Shown here: piece after piece, positions 15,013-23,895 of the stretch
Position numbering within the stretch: the first letter of the stretch is position 1
Layout: every line of letters starts with the position of its first letter
The notes under the pieces: model-generated
Told to the model about the DNA's origin: nothing
The model's database searches: none
Seen by the model: the letters and a program-made list of their open reading frames with translations, nothing else
Translations under genes and position numbers: made by a program
NCBI GenBank assembly: GCA_031394045.1
Contig: JANMWN010000320.1
Span: forward strand, 1-24,028
Direction: 5' to 3'
From: JANYIP01 sp031394045
Lineage (GTDB): Bacteria > Actinomycetota > Actinomycetes > Prado026
Length of the DNA stretch: 24,028 bases

Positions 15013-15389
15013 AGCGCTGTCCCCTGCAGCGGTGTCCCCTGCAGAAACGTGGCTCGGCCACGCTCTGGGTGCTCGCTGCTGTCCTGGCGCTGTCGTCGTT
15101 CGCCGCACTGGTCCTTGCGGCCGGGCTGGTGGCTGTCGATCGCCATCGAGCCGCGACGGTCGCCGACCTCGCTGCCCTCGCCGCAGCGGCGCACAGCCGC
15201 GATGGCCCTGCCGCCGCCTGCGACCGCGCGTCCCTGGTGGCACGTGCGGCGCGAGCGCGACTCGTCGACTGCCGTCTCGACGGTGCTGGGACCGTTCTGC
15301 TCACGGTGGAGATGCAGCCGGCCGGTCCGCTGGCGGGGTTGCCCCCGCTGCGGGTCACTGCCCGGGCCGGCCCGACAACAGCTCGGTGA
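15009..15389 (+). CDS. TadE-like helicase/secretion-neighbourhood protein (Rv3654c-like)
   Basis: A 126-residue protein. Leader MKRCPLQRCPLQKRG is followed by SATLWVLAAVLALSSFAAL, so a prepilin peptidase site is likely, but position 5 after the Gly is Trp instead of Glu. Two more cysteines (ACDRAS, VDCRLD) lie in the outer domain. It fits the TadE-like group found beside DEAH helicases in actinobacteria (Rv3654c). The leader contains a 15-bp DNA duplication encoding RCPLQ twice. Its last 35 bases overlap, tail-to-tail, the 3' end of the helicase gene on the other strand. Confidence 0.82.
   Translation: MKRCPLQRCPLQKRGSATLWVLAAVLALSSFAALVLAAGLVAVDRHRAATVADLAALAAAAHSRDGPAAACDRASLVARAARARLVDCRLDGAGTVLLTVEMQPAGPLAGLPPLRVTARAGPTTAR
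15015..15044. repeat. 15-bp in-frame tandem duplication in a prepilin leader
   Basis: CGCTGTCCCCTGCAG is followed by CGGTGTCCCCTGCAG, 14 of 15 bases identical. It duplicates five residues including a Cys in the leader of the TadE-like protein. Confidence 0.9.
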
Positions 15390-17688
15390 GCAGGCGGACT
15401 GCACCGGACTTGTCGAGCGGCTCGTTGCCGTTGCCGCACTTGGGCGACTGCACGCACGAGGGGCACCCGGTCGGGCAGGTGCACGCGTCGATGGCGTCCC
15501 GGGTGGCCGTCAGCCAGACGACAGCCCGCTGGTACGCCTGCTCGGCGAAGCCGGCGCCACCTGCGTGGCCGTCGTACACGAAGACCGTCGGCAGCCCGGT
15601 GTCCGGGTGCAGGGCGGTCGAGACGCCACCGATGTCCCACCGGTCGCAGGTGGCGAACAGTGGCAGCAGCCCGATCGACGCGTGCTCGGCGGCGTGCGCC
15701 GCACCGGGCAGGTCGCCCGGCTCGACCCCGGCAGCTGTGGCGCGCTCCGACGGCAACGTCCACCAGACGCTGCGCGTCCGCAGCTGGCGAGCCGGCAGCT
15801 CCAACGGCTCTTCGCCGAGAACCTCGCCCGAGGCAAGCCGTCGACGCAGGAAGGAGACGACCTGGCCCGTCACCTCGACGTCACCGAAGCTCAGCACCGC
15901 CTCGCCCCAGGGCTGCGTCGCGCGTACGCCGGTCACCCGGATGTCGGTGACCTCGCGGGCATGCGTCGAGTAGTCCGGCGCCGCCGGGCTGGCCAGGGCC
16001 ACCGCATCCTCCAGGTCCAGCGACTCGACCAGGTAGGTCGCACCCTGGTGCACGTACACGGCGCCGGCGTGGACCGTACGGTCGGCGGACCCCGGGTCCA
16101 CGGTCCCCAGCAGCCGTCCGGTCGCCGACTCGACCACGCGTACAGAGGCGCCGCCGATGCCGCGCAGGTCGGCGAGGTCGCTGGCCCGCTCCCGCTTGGT
16201 CCAGAACCACCCGCCGGGCCGCAGCCGGAGCAGGCCGCGCTCGACCAGGTCGTCGAGCACGGTTCGCGTGGTGGGGCCGAAGGTCGCCAGGTCGTCCTCG
16301 GTCAGCGGCAGCTCGGCCGCTGCAGCGCACAGGTGCGGGCCGAGGACATAGGGATTGTCCGGGTCCAGCACGGTGGCCTCGACGGGTTGCCCGAACACCG
16401 CCTCGGGGTGATGGACCAGATAGGTGTCCAACGGGTCGTCCCTGGCCACGAGCACGGCCAGCGCCCCCTGCCCGGCTCGCCCCGCCCGTCCCGCCTGCTG
16501 CCACAGCGAGGCACGAGTCCCCGGCCACCCGGCCAGCAGCACCGCGTCCAGCCCCGCCACGTCGACCCCGAGCTCCAGCGCCGACGTCGCCGCGACCCCG
16601 AGCAGCCGCCCCGACTGAAGGTCCGCCTCGAGCTCGCGCCGTTCCTCCGGCAGGTAGCCGGCCCGGTAGGCGGCCACCCGGCCGGCCAGGTCGGGATCTA
16701 CCTCGGCCAGGTGCCCACGGGTCAGCGCGGCCACGGTCTCGGCGCCGCGCCGCGACCGCACGAACGCGATCGTCCGCCGGCCGTCCACCACCAGGTCGGT
16801 GAGCAGGTCCGCGGTCTCGGCGTTGACCGACCGGCGTACGGGTGCGCCGTGCTCGCCGCGGAGGTCGGTCAGCGGTGGCTCCCACAGCCCGAACGCCACC
16901 GCGCCCCGTGGCGACGCGTCGGCCGTCACGGCCTGGACGGGTCGCCCGACCAGCCGGGCAGCGGAGACCTGCGGGTCCGTCACCGTCGCCGACGCGAGCA
17001 CGAACACCGGGTCGCTGCCGTAGCGCGCGCAGACCCGGCGCAGCCGGCGCAGGACCGCGGCCACGTGCGAGCCGAAGACCCCGCGATAGACGTGGCACTC
17101 GTCGATGACGACGTACTCCAGCGCGCGCAGGAACCCGGCCCAACGCGCGTGACCGGGCAGCATCGACCGGTGCAGCAGGTCCGGGTTGGAAAGGACGTAC
17201 GACGCGTACGCCCGCACCCACTCCCGTTCCTCGTTCGGGGTGTCCCCGTCGTAGGTCGCGGCCCGGACACCGGGCAGGTCCAGCGCGAGCACCGCCCGCA
17301 GCTGGTCGGCCGCCAACGCCTTGGTGGGCGCGAGGTACAGCACGGTCGCGCCCCTGCCGTCCCTGGCCGACAGCCCCATGCGGACTGCGGTCAAGGTCGG
17401 CAGCAGGTACGCGAGTGACTTGCCCGACGCGGTCCCGGTGGCGACCACGACCGAGCGGCCGGCGTGCGCGAGGTCGGCGGCCTCGACCTGGTGCGTCCAC
17501 GGTGCGGTGACGCCGCCGGAGACCAGACGGTCGATCAGCTGGGGATCGGTCCACGTCGGCCAACCGGCCGTCGCACCCGGCCGGGCCGGAATCTGCTCGA
17601 GGTGGACCAGCCGGTCCCTGCGCCCCGGGGCCGCGCTCAGCCGGGCGACGAGGTCGGCCGGGTCGGTCGACTGGGAAGGGGCGCTCAC
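15355..17688 (-). CDS. DEAH/DECH-box DNA helicase with C-terminal zinc-binding domain (MrfA/SftH-like)
   Basis: A 777-residue superfamily 2 helicase. Motif I is ATGTASGKS with Lys90. Motif II is DECH at 196-199. Motif III is SATV. Motif VI is QQAGRAGRAG. The C-terminus holds a DUF1998/MZB-type cysteine cluster (CTCPTGCPSC, then Cys751; five cysteines from 736). This plan matches B. subtilis MrfA (YprA), which acts in mitomycin damage repair, and mycobacterial SftH, a 3'-5' DNA translocase; M. tuberculosis Rv3649 is at the same locus. GTG 17688 is chosen because it starts the conserved region; the open frame reaches 17781 across the bldG promoter. The conserved link between this helicase and tad genes is why families here are named helicase/secretion neighbourhood, yet no joint function is known. 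Confidence 0.93.
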   Translation of the reverse strand: MSAPSQSTDPADLVARLSAAPGRRDRLVHLEQIPARPGATAGWPTWTDPQLIDRLVSGGVTAPWTHQVEAADLAHAGRSVVVATGTASGKSLAYLLPTLTAVRMGLSARDGRGATVLYLAPTKALAADQLRAVLALDLPGVRAATYDGDTPNEEREWVRAYASYVLSNPDLLHRSMLPGHARWAGFLRALEYVVIDECHVYRGVFGSHVAAVLRRLRRVCARYGSDPVFVLASATVTDPQVSAARLVGRPVQAVTADASPRGAVAFGLWEPPLTDLRGEHGAPVRRSVNAETADLLTDLVVDGRRTIAFVRSRRGAETVAALTRGHLAEVDPDLAGRVAAYRAGYLPEERRELEADLQSGRLLGVAATSALELGVDVAGLDAVLLAGWPGTRASLWQQAGRAGRAGQGALAVLVARDDPLDTYLVHHPEAVFGQPVEATVLDPDNPYVLGPHLCAAAAELPLTEDDLATFGPTTRTVLDDLVERGLLRLRPGGWFWTKRERASDLADLRGIGGASVRVVESATGRLLGTVDPGSADRTVHAGAVYVHQGATYLVESLDLEDAVALASPAAPDYSTHAREVTDIRVTGVRATQPWGEAVLSFGDVEVTGQVVSFLRRRLASGEVLGEEPLELPARQLRTRSVWWTLPSERATAAGVEPGDLPGAAHAAEHASIGLLPLFATCDRWDIGGVSTALHPDTGLPTVFVYDGHAGGAGFAEQAYQRAVVWLTATRDAIDACTCPTGCPSCVQSPKCGNGNEPLDKSGAVRLLTELLSGRPGQ

Positions 17689-17711
17689 GACCGTCCCAGT
17701 CTCGCACCGCC

Positions 17712-17717
17712 TAAGAT
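17712..17717 (+). promoter_or_regulatory. -10-like TAAGAT upstream of bldG
   Basis: TAAGAT fits TANNNT and would give a leader of about 60 bases before GTG 17784. It lies in the 95-base gap between the divergent helicase and bldG genes. No strong -35 is visible 17 bases upstream. Confidence 0.35.
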
Positions 17718-17783
17718 GGTTCAATCTGCGTGCCAGCAGCCGCCAGTCGTTCGAGACGTGCAGCGCATTCGGAAGGAACACCC

Positions 17784-18125
17784 GTGGACCTGTCGCTCGC
17801 GAGCCGCACCGAAGGTGACAAGACCGTCGTCAGCGTGGGCGGCGAGATCGACGTCTACACCGCGCCCAAGCTGCGCGAGCAGATCGTCGCGCTCGTCGAG
17901 GAGGGTCGCTACCACCTGGTCGTGGACATGGAGGACGTCGAGTTCCTCGACTCCACCGGTCTCGGTGTCCTGGTCGGCGGCCTCAAGCGGGTCCGCGCCC
18001 ACGATGGCTCGCTGCGGCTGGTGTGCACCCAGGAGCGCATCCTGAAGATCTTCCGGATCACTGGCCTGACCAAGGTGTTCCCCATCCACGGCACGGTCGC
18101 CGAGGCCGTCGCGGCGATCGACTAG
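17784..18125 (+). CDS. bldG: BldG-type anti-anti-sigma factor (STAS domain)
   Basis: A 113-residue single STAS domain. VEFLDSTGLGVLVGG contains the phosphorylated serine at position 57, the same number as in Streptomyces BldG. In partner switching, the unphosphorylated protein binds and neutralises an anti-sigma kinase, which releases the sigma factor. Streptomyces bldG has the same neighbours: a DEAH helicase divergent on one side, an anti-sigma gene and then the proton-pumping pyrophosphatase on the other. There it controls development and antibiotic production; in a non-sporulating host a stress role is more likely. GTG 17784 has GGAAGGA six bases upstream. The next gene follows after 31 bases, so the two are probably co-transcribed. 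Confidence 0.9.
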   Translation: MDLSLASRTEGDKTVVSVGGEIDVYTAPKLREQIVALVEEGRYHLVVDMEDVEFLDSTGLGVLVGGLKRVRAHDGSLRLVCTQERILKIFRITGLTKVFPIHGTVAEAVAAID

Positions 18126-18156
18126 CAGGACTCGGACCGGCGACAGGGGACGTGAC

Positions 18157-18654
18157 TTGCCCACCGTAGAGCTCCGCTTCACGGCGCTCCCGGCGCACGT
18201 ACGTACCGCCCGGCTCGTGGCCGTCTCGCTCGCGCGGCGGGCCGGCGTGGACGAGGAAGTCCTGGACGAGGTCCGCCTCGCGGTCGGCGAGGCCGCCACC
18301 CGGGCGGTCGGCCGGCACCAGGAGACCTGCCCCGACGAGCCCGTCCTGGTACGCCTTACCGACGGCGAGGGCCAGTTCGTCGCCGAGGTCGTCGATCGTG
18401 CCGTGAACCAGAGCGCCGTCGACGCTGCGCTGCCTGCGACCTCCGCTGCTGACCTGCCCGACGCGCTCGGGGGACTCGATGCGCTGGACGGGGAGCTCCC
18501 GGCGGGCATCGACCTGGCCGTGATCGGCGGCCTGGTCGACGACGTGTCGGTCGAGAGCGGCCCCGACGGTTCGGTGGTGCGGATGGTCTGGCCCGTCACC
18601 GAATCAGCACCAAATACCCCGTCCGGCTTTGGAGCGCGCGGTACGTCTGCGTAG
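18157..18654 (+). CDS. Anti-sigma factor, HATPase_c_2 type (cognate partner of the STAS protein)
   Basis: A 165-residue GHKL-type ATPase domain. EVRLAVGEAATRAVGRH is the N-box region, but the Mg-binding Asn is Arg49. The G1 box (EVVDRAVNQ) has no glycine. The later GIDLAVIGGLVDDVSVES matches the usual helix after the ATP lid. It would act as the kinase or antagonist of the upstream STAS protein, as SCO3548 does for BldG. The degenerate boxes make ATP binding uncertain, so the switch may rely on another kinase. The start is TTG at 18157, with GGGGA about seven bases upstream; no in-frame ATG or GTG fits better. Its stop codon lies inside the -10 of the hppA promoter candidate. Confidence 0.85.
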   Translation: MPTVELRFTALPAHVRTARLVAVSLARRAGVDEEVLDEVRLAVGEAATRAVGRHQETCPDEPVLVRLTDGEGQFVAEVVDRAVNQSAVDAALPATSAADLPDALGGLDALDGELPAGIDLAVIGGLVDDVSVESGPDGSVVRMVWPVTESAPNTPSGFGARGTSA

Positions 18655-18657
18655 ACT
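18629..18657 (+). promoter_or_regulatory. Promoter candidate for hppA
   Basis: TTGGAG (18629-18634), a 17-base spacer and TAGACT (18652-18657) make the best promoter match in the window. The -10 overlaps the stop codon of the anti-sigma gene, and a transcript would begin about 78 bases before the hppA ATG. Confidence 0.5.
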
Positions 18658-18741
18658 CCGGCGCGCGCCAGGCTGTTTATGCGGGTAATCCCTGCTGCCC
18701 AGCCCGGCTACGCCCCTCAGCGCCGCCTGACAGGAGAACGC

Positions 18742-21075
18742 ATGTCCGGGATCAAGCTCGCCAGCGTCGGCGACACGATCTCTCTCACCGGCAGCAACCT
18801 GACGTACGTCGTCGTGGTTGCTGCCATCGCTCTGGGTGCCCTCGGGGTCGCCGCAGTGCTGGTGAAAGAGGTACTCGCCGCGAGCGAGGGAACCGACAAG
18901 ATGAAGGAGATCGCGGGGGCCGTCCAGGAGGGCGCCGCCGCCTATCTGGCCCGGCAGTTCAAGACGCTGAGCGTCTTCGCCGTGGTCGTCTTCTTCCTGC
19001 TCTTCCTGCTCCCCGCGGACAACACCTCGGAGCGCGTCGGCCGGTCGATCTTCTTCCTCGTCGGCGCGGTCTTCTCGGCGACCACCGGCTACGTCGGCAT
19101 GTGGCTGGCCGTACGCGGCAACGTCCGCGTCGCCGCCGCCGCCCAGGACTCCGGCGAGCAGCGCGCCATGCGCATCGCGTTCCGCACCGGTGGGGTGGCG
19201 GGCATGTTCACCGTCGGCCTCGGCCTGTTCGGCGCCTCGCTCGTCGTCCTGATCTACAAGGGTGACGCCCCGAAGGTCCTCGAGGGCTTCGGCTTCGGTG
19301 CGGCCATGCTCGCCATGTTCATGCGTGTCGGCGGCGGCATCTTCACCAAGGCGGCCGACGTCGGCGCCGACCTGGTCGGCAAGGTCGAGCAGGGCATCCC
19401 CGAGGACGACCCCCGCAACGCGGCGACCATCGCCGACAACGTGGGCGACAACGTCGGCGACTGCGCCGGCATGGCGGCCGACCTGTTCGAGTCGTACGCC
19501 GTGACGCTCGTGGCGGCACTCATCCTCGGCAAGGCGGCGTTCGGCGAGATCGGCCTGGTCTTCCCGCTGATCGTCCCCGCCATCGGCGTGATCACCGCCG
19601 TCATCGGCATCTGGGCCGTCGCCCCGCGCCCCGGCGACCGCTCGGGCATGACCGCGATCACCCGCGGCTTCTTCATCTCGGCGGCCATCTCGGCGGTCCT
19701 GGTCGCGATCGCCGCGTTCGTCTTCCTCAAGGACCACCTCTCGCGATTCGCGGGGCTCGACCCCAGCTCGCTCGGCCTGACCGACCCCGAGTCGTTCAAC
19801 CCGCGGCTCTACGCGATCGCCTCGGTGCTGATCGGAATCGTGCTCGCGGCGGCGATCCAGCAGCTGACCGGGTACTTCACCGAGACCGACCGCAAGCCGG
19901 TCGACGACGTGGCCAAGTCCTCGCTCACCGGTCCCGCGACCGTGATCCTCGCTGGCATCAGCGTCGGCCTGGAGTCCGCGGTCTACTCCGCCCTGCTCAT
20001 CGGCGCAGCGGTGTACGGCGCGTTCCTGCTCGGCGCGGGCTCGGTCACGCTGAGCCTGTTCGCCATCGCGCTGGCCGGCACCGGCCTGCTGACCACCGTG
20101 GGCGTGATCGTGTCCATGGACACCTTCGGCCCGGTCTCGGACAACGCCCAGGGCATCGCCGAGATGTCCGGCGACGTCCACGGCGAGGGCGCCCTCGTAC
20201 TCACCAGGCTCGATGCGGTCGGCAACACGACCAAGGCCATCACCAAGGGCATCGCGATCGCGACCGCCGTGCTCGCCGCCACCGCGCTGTTCGGTGCGTT
20301 CCGCGACTCGATCGGTACCGCCGCGGCCCCACTGGGCGCGGCTGTCGGCAAGCTCCGGCCTCGGGAGGCCCTCCAGTACGGCGGAGTCCTCGACATCGCC
20401 AACCCGAGCAACCTGGTCGGCCTGCTGATCGGCGCGGCCGTGGTGTTCCTGTTCTCCGGCCTGGCCATCAACGCGGTCTCGCGGGCCGCCGGAGCGGTCA
20501 TCTACGAGGTACGCCGCCAGTTCCGCGAGCACCCCGGGATCATGGACTACACCGAGAAGCCCGAGTACGGCAAGGTCGTCGACATCGTGACGCGGGACTC
20601 CCTGCGTGAGCTGACGACGCCGGGCCTGCTCGCCGTGCTGACCCCGATCGCGGTCGGCTTCGGCCTCGGCGTGGGCGCGCTCGGCGCGTACCTCGCGGGC
20701 ACGATCGCCACCGGCACGCTGATGGCCGTCTTCCTGTCCAACTCCGGTGGGGCCTGGGACAACGCCAAGAAGTTCGTCGAGGACGGCCATTTCGGTGGCA
20801 AGGGCTCCCAGGCGCACGAGGCCACGGTCATCGGCGACACGGTGGGCGACCCGTTCAAGGACACCGCAGGCCCGGCGATCAACCCGCTGATCAAGGTGAT
20901 GAACCTGGTCGCGCTGCTGATCGCACCCGCCGTGGTCTCCACCAGCCTGGACGGCAAGACCGGCCTGCGCCTGCTCATCGCGGCAGTGGCGGTCGCGATC
21001 GTCGTCACGTCCGTCGTGATCTCCAAGAGGCGGCCGATCACGGTCGGCGAGGTCCCGGTGGAGGCGGCGGCCTGA
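18742..21075 (+). CDS. hppA: Membrane-bound proton-translocating pyrophosphatase
   Basis: A 777-residue polytopic protein, consistent with the 16 helices of the family. It hydrolyses cytoplasmic PPi and pumps protons outward. The active-site motifs are intact: DVGADLVGKVE from Asp206, DNVGDNVGDCAGMAADLFES, DTFGPVSDNAQGIAEMSG, and GDTVGDPFKDTAGPAINPL. GNTTKA has Lys at 498 where K+-dependent enzymes have Ala, so it should be of the K+-independent H+-pumping type. ATG 18742 follows AGGAG. The large minus-strand open frame through this gene is a GC-codon shadow. It recycles PPi made by Acs and by DNA and RNA synthesis. Confidence 0.97.
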   Translation: MSGIKLASVGDTISLTGSNLTYVVVVAAIALGALGVAAVLVKEVLAASEGTDKMKEIAGAVQEGAAAYLARQFKTLSVFAVVVFFLLFLLPADNTSERVGRSIFFLVGAVFSATTGYVGMWLAVRGNVRVAAAAQDSGEQRAMRIAFRTGGVAGMFTVGLGLFGASLVVLIYKGDAPKVLEGFGFGAAMLAMFMRVGGGIFTKAADVGADLVGKVEQGIPEDDPRNAATIADNVGDNVGDCAGMAADLFESYAVTLVAALILGKAAFGEIGLVFPLIVPAIGVITAVIGIWAVAPRPGDRSGMTAITRGFFISAAISAVLVAIAAFVFLKDHLSRFAGLDPSSLGLTDPESFNPRLYAIASVLIGIVLAAAIQQLTGYFTETDRKPVDDVAKSSLTGPATVILAGISVGLESAVYSALLIGAAVYGAFLLGAGSVTLSLFAIALAGTGLLTTVGVIVSMDTFGPVSDNAQGIAEMSGDVHGEGALVLTRLDAVGNTTKAITKGIAIATAVLAATALFGAFRDSIGTAAAPLGAAVGKLRPREALQYGGVLDIANPSNLVGLLIGAAVVFLFSGLAINAVSRAAGAVIYEVRRQFREHPGIMDYTEKPEYGKVVDIVTRDSLRELTTPGLLAVLTPIAVGFGLGVGALGAYLAGTIATGTLMAVFLSNSGGAWDNAKKFVEDGHFGGKGSQAHEATVIGDTVGDPFKDTAGPAINPLIKVMNLVALLIAPAVVSTSLDGKTGLRLLIAAVAVAIVVTSVVISKRRPITVGEVPVEAAA

Positions 21076-21192
21076 CCCGCCCCCGCCCCCTCGGGCACCA
21101 TGATCAACTGAAAGTCTTGTAGCGTCTCACTTCGGCGCGGTCACCGTGTGTGTTCCCTACGCCTCAGCGAGCCGTGACCGAAAGCGAGCAGA

Positions 21193-23895
21193 GTGTCCGA
21201 AACCGAGCAGCCCGGCGGCCTCCGACGACTTGTCATCGTCGAGAGTCCCGCCAAGGCCAAGACGATCAAGGGCTACCTCGGCCCTGGCTATGACGTCGAG
21301 GCCAGCGTCGGGCACATCCGCGACCTGCCCAAGGGCGCTGCGGACATCCCCGCGGCCCAGAAGGGCCTCCCGTGGGCCCGCCTCGGTGTCAACGTCGAGG
21401 AGGGTTTCGAGCCGCTCTACGTCGTCGACGCCGACAAGCGCAGCAAGGTGGCCGAGCTCAAGCGCCTGCTCAAGAACGCCGACGAGCTGCTGCTCGCGAC
21501 GGACGAGGACCGCGAGGGCGAGGCGATCGCCTGGCACCTGCTCGAGGTCCTGCAGCCCAAGGTCCCGGTACGCCGGATGGTCTTCCACGAGATCACCCGT
21601 GACGCCATCCGCGAGGCCGCCCAGAACACCCGCGACCTCGACATGGCGCTGGTGGACGCGCAGGAGGCCCGGCGGATCATCGACCGGCTGTACGGGTACG
21701 AGGTCAGCCCGGTCCTGTGGAAGAAGGTCATGCAGGGCCTATCCGCGGGCCGGGTGCAGTCAGTGGCCACCCGGTTGGTGGTCGAGCGCGAGCGCGAGCG
21801 GATCGCGTTCACCGCAGCCGGGTACTGGGACCTCGACGCCGTCTTCGACCCTGGCGCGTTCTCGGCCCGGCTCGTCGCGCTGGACGGCTCACGGGTCGCG
21901 ACCGGCCGCGACTTCGGCAGCGACGGCACGCTGACCGCTTCCAAGGGTGGCCGCGCCGAGGTCGTGGCGCTGGACGAGAGCACCGTCCGCGGCCTCGCCG
22001 CGGCGCTGGCCGACGCATCCTTCGCCGTACGTTCGGTGGACGAAAAGCCGTACCGCCGCTCGCCGGCCGCGCCGTTCATGACCTCGACGCTGCAGCAGGA
22101 GGCCAGCCGCAAGCTGCGTTACTCCAGCCAGACCGCGATGCGGATCGCCCAGCGGCTCTACGAGAACGGCTACATCACGTACATGCGTACCGACTCGACG
22201 ACGCTGTCGGCGTCCGCGATCACCGCCGCCCGCAACGCCGCCCGCGACATCTTCGGGGCGGAGACCGTGGCCGAGTCGCCCCGCCAGTACACCCGCAAGG
22301 TCAAGAACGCGCAGGAGGCCCACGAGGCGATCCGGCCGTCCGGGGACGCGTTCCGCACCCCCGGCGAGCTGGCTCCCGAGCTGTCGACCGACGAGCTCGC
22401 GCTCTACGACCTGATCTGGAAGCGGACCGTGGCCTCGCAGATGGCCGACGCCCGCGGGTTCACCGTCACCGTCCGCCTCGGTGCCACCGCGTCCGACGGC
22501 CGCGACGCCGAGTTCTCGTCGTCCGGCACCGTCATCACCGCCCGCGGGTTCCTCGCGGCGTACGAAGAGGGTCGCGACGAGGACGCCAGCGGCGGCGCGG
22601 GCAGCGACGACGAGGAGCGCCGGCTGCCCCAGCTCAAGGCCGGCGACCCGCTCAGCGCCCGCGCCCTCGAGCCCGAGGGTCACTCGACGCAGCCGCCGTC
22701 TCGCTACACCGAGGCCACCCTGGTCAAGGCGCTCGAGGAGCGCGGGATCGGCCGGCCCTCGACGTACGCCTCGATCATGGGCACCATCCTTGACCGCGGG
22801 TACGTGTGGAAGAAGGGCAGCGCCCTCATCCCGTCGTTCCTCGCGTTCTCGGTGGTGACGCTGCTCGAGAAGCACTTCGGCGAGCTGGTCGACTACGACT
22901 TCACCGCGCGGATGGAAGAGGTCCTCGACCTGGTGGCCGGCGGCGGCGCCGACCGGCTGGCCACCCTGCAGCGCTTCTACTACGGCACCGCGGAGGGCAC
23001 GCCCGCAGCCGCCACCGCTGCTGCTCCGGCTGAGGGTGGCGCGTTCCGTGGCCTGCACCCGATGGTCGGCGACCTCGGCGAGATCGACGCGCGCAGCATC
23101 AACTCGATCCCGATCGGCAACGACATCGTGCTGCGGGTCGGGCGCTACGGCCCGTACCTCGAGCGCGAGCGTCCCGACGAGGACGGCACGCCGGTCACCG
23201 AGCGGGCCAGCGTCCCCGACGACACCCCGCCCGACGAGCTCACCGTGGCCCGCGCCGAGGAGCTGCTGGCGCAGCCGTCCGGTGACCGGGTGCTCGGCAC
23301 CGACCCCGACGCCGGCCGCCCGATCGTGGCCAAGGTCGGCCGGTACGGCCCGTACGTCACCGAGGTGCTGCCCGAGGACGCGCCCAAGACGGCCAAGCCG
23401 CGTACCGCCTCGCTGTTCAAGGACATGTCGCTGGACTCGGTACGCCTCGAGGACGCGCTGCTCCTGCTCAGCCTGCCTCGAGTCGTCGGCGCCGACCCGG
23501 CCGACGGCGTCGAGATCTCGGCCCAGAACGGTCGGTACGGCCCGTACATCAAGAAGGGCACCGACTCGCGTTCGCTGGAGTCCGAGGCGACGCTGTTCAC
23601 CGTCTCTCTGGACGAGGCGCTGGCGCTGCTCGCGCAGCCCAAGCCGCGTGGGCGGGGCCGGGCCGCCGCGGCGCCGCCCCTGCGCGAGCTGGGCGTCGAC
23701 ACCGCCACGGGCAAGCCGGTGGTGGTCAAGGAGGGCCGATTCGGGGCCTACGTCACCGACGGGGAGACCAACGCGACCCTGCGCAAGGCGGACGCCGTCG
23801 AGACCGTTACCCTTGAGCGGGCCTGCGAGCTGCTGGCCGAGAAGCGCGCCAAGGGACCGGCGCCCAAGAAGCGCGCCTCCGCCCGCAAACGCTGA
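21193..23895 (+). CDS. topA: DNA topoisomerase I (type IA)
   Basis: A 900-residue enzyme that relaxes negative supercoils by single-strand passage. The N-terminal Toprim domain begins LVIVESPAKAKTIKGYLG and has the metal triad DEDREGEA (Asp104, Asp106, Glu108). The active-site tyrosine is Tyr330 in YITYMRTDST. Instead of zinc fingers the C-terminus has the actinobacterial Topo-C repeats, seen as GRYGPYLE, GRYGPYVTE, GRYGPYIKK and GRFGAYVTD, and ends in a lysine/arginine tail (KRAKGPAPKKRASARKR). That tail is typical of the processive mycobacterial and streptomycete enzymes. GTG 21193 is the start by homology; its ribosome binding site is weak. A 117-base gap separates it from hppA. Confidence 0.97.
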   Translation: MSETEQPGGLRRLVIVESPAKAKTIKGYLGPGYDVEASVGHIRDLPKGAADIPAAQKGLPWARLGVNVEEGFEPLYVVDADKRSKVAELKRLLKNADELLLATDEDREGEAIAWHLLEVLQPKVPVRRMVFHEITRDAIREAAQNTRDLDMALVDAQEARRIIDRLYGYEVSPVLWKKVMQGLSAGRVQSVATRLVVERERERIAFTAAGYWDLDAVFDPGAFSARLVALDGSRVATGRDFGSDGTLTASKGGRAEVVALDESTVRGLAAALADASFAVRSVDEKPYRRSPAAPFMTSTLQQEASRKLRYSSQTAMRIAQRLYENGYITYMRTDSTTLSASAITAARNAARDIFGAETVAESPRQYTRKVKNAQEAHEAIRPSGDAFRTPGELAPELSTDELALYDLIWKRTVASQMADARGFTVTVRLGATASDGRDAEFSSSGTVITARGFLAAYEEGRDEDASGGAGSDDEERRLPQLKAGDPLSARALEPEGHSTQPPSRYTEATLVKALEERGIGRPSTYASIMGTILDRGYVWKKGSALIPSFLAFSVVTLLEKHFGELVDYDFTARMEEVLDLVAGGGADRLATLQRFYYGTAEGTPAAATAAAPAEGGAFRGLHPMVGDLGEIDARSINSIPIGNDIVLRVGRYGPYLERERPDEDGTPVTERASVPDDTPPDELTVARAEELLAQPSGDRVLGTDPDAGRPIVAKVGRYGPYVTEVLPEDAPKTAKPRTASLFKDMSLDSVRLEDALLLLSLPRVVGADPADGVEISAQNGRYGPYIKKGTDSRSLESEATLFTVSLDEALALLAQPKPRGRGRAAAAPPLRELGVDTATGKPVVVKEGRFGAYVTDGETNATLRKADAVETVTLERACELLAEKRAKGPAPKKRASARKR

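Noticed and set aside
18604..20817. 737-residue open frame on the minus strand
   Set aside because: It lies fully antisense to hppA, whose motifs are intact; its composition (His, Asp, Arg, Gly rich) is a GC-codon shadow.
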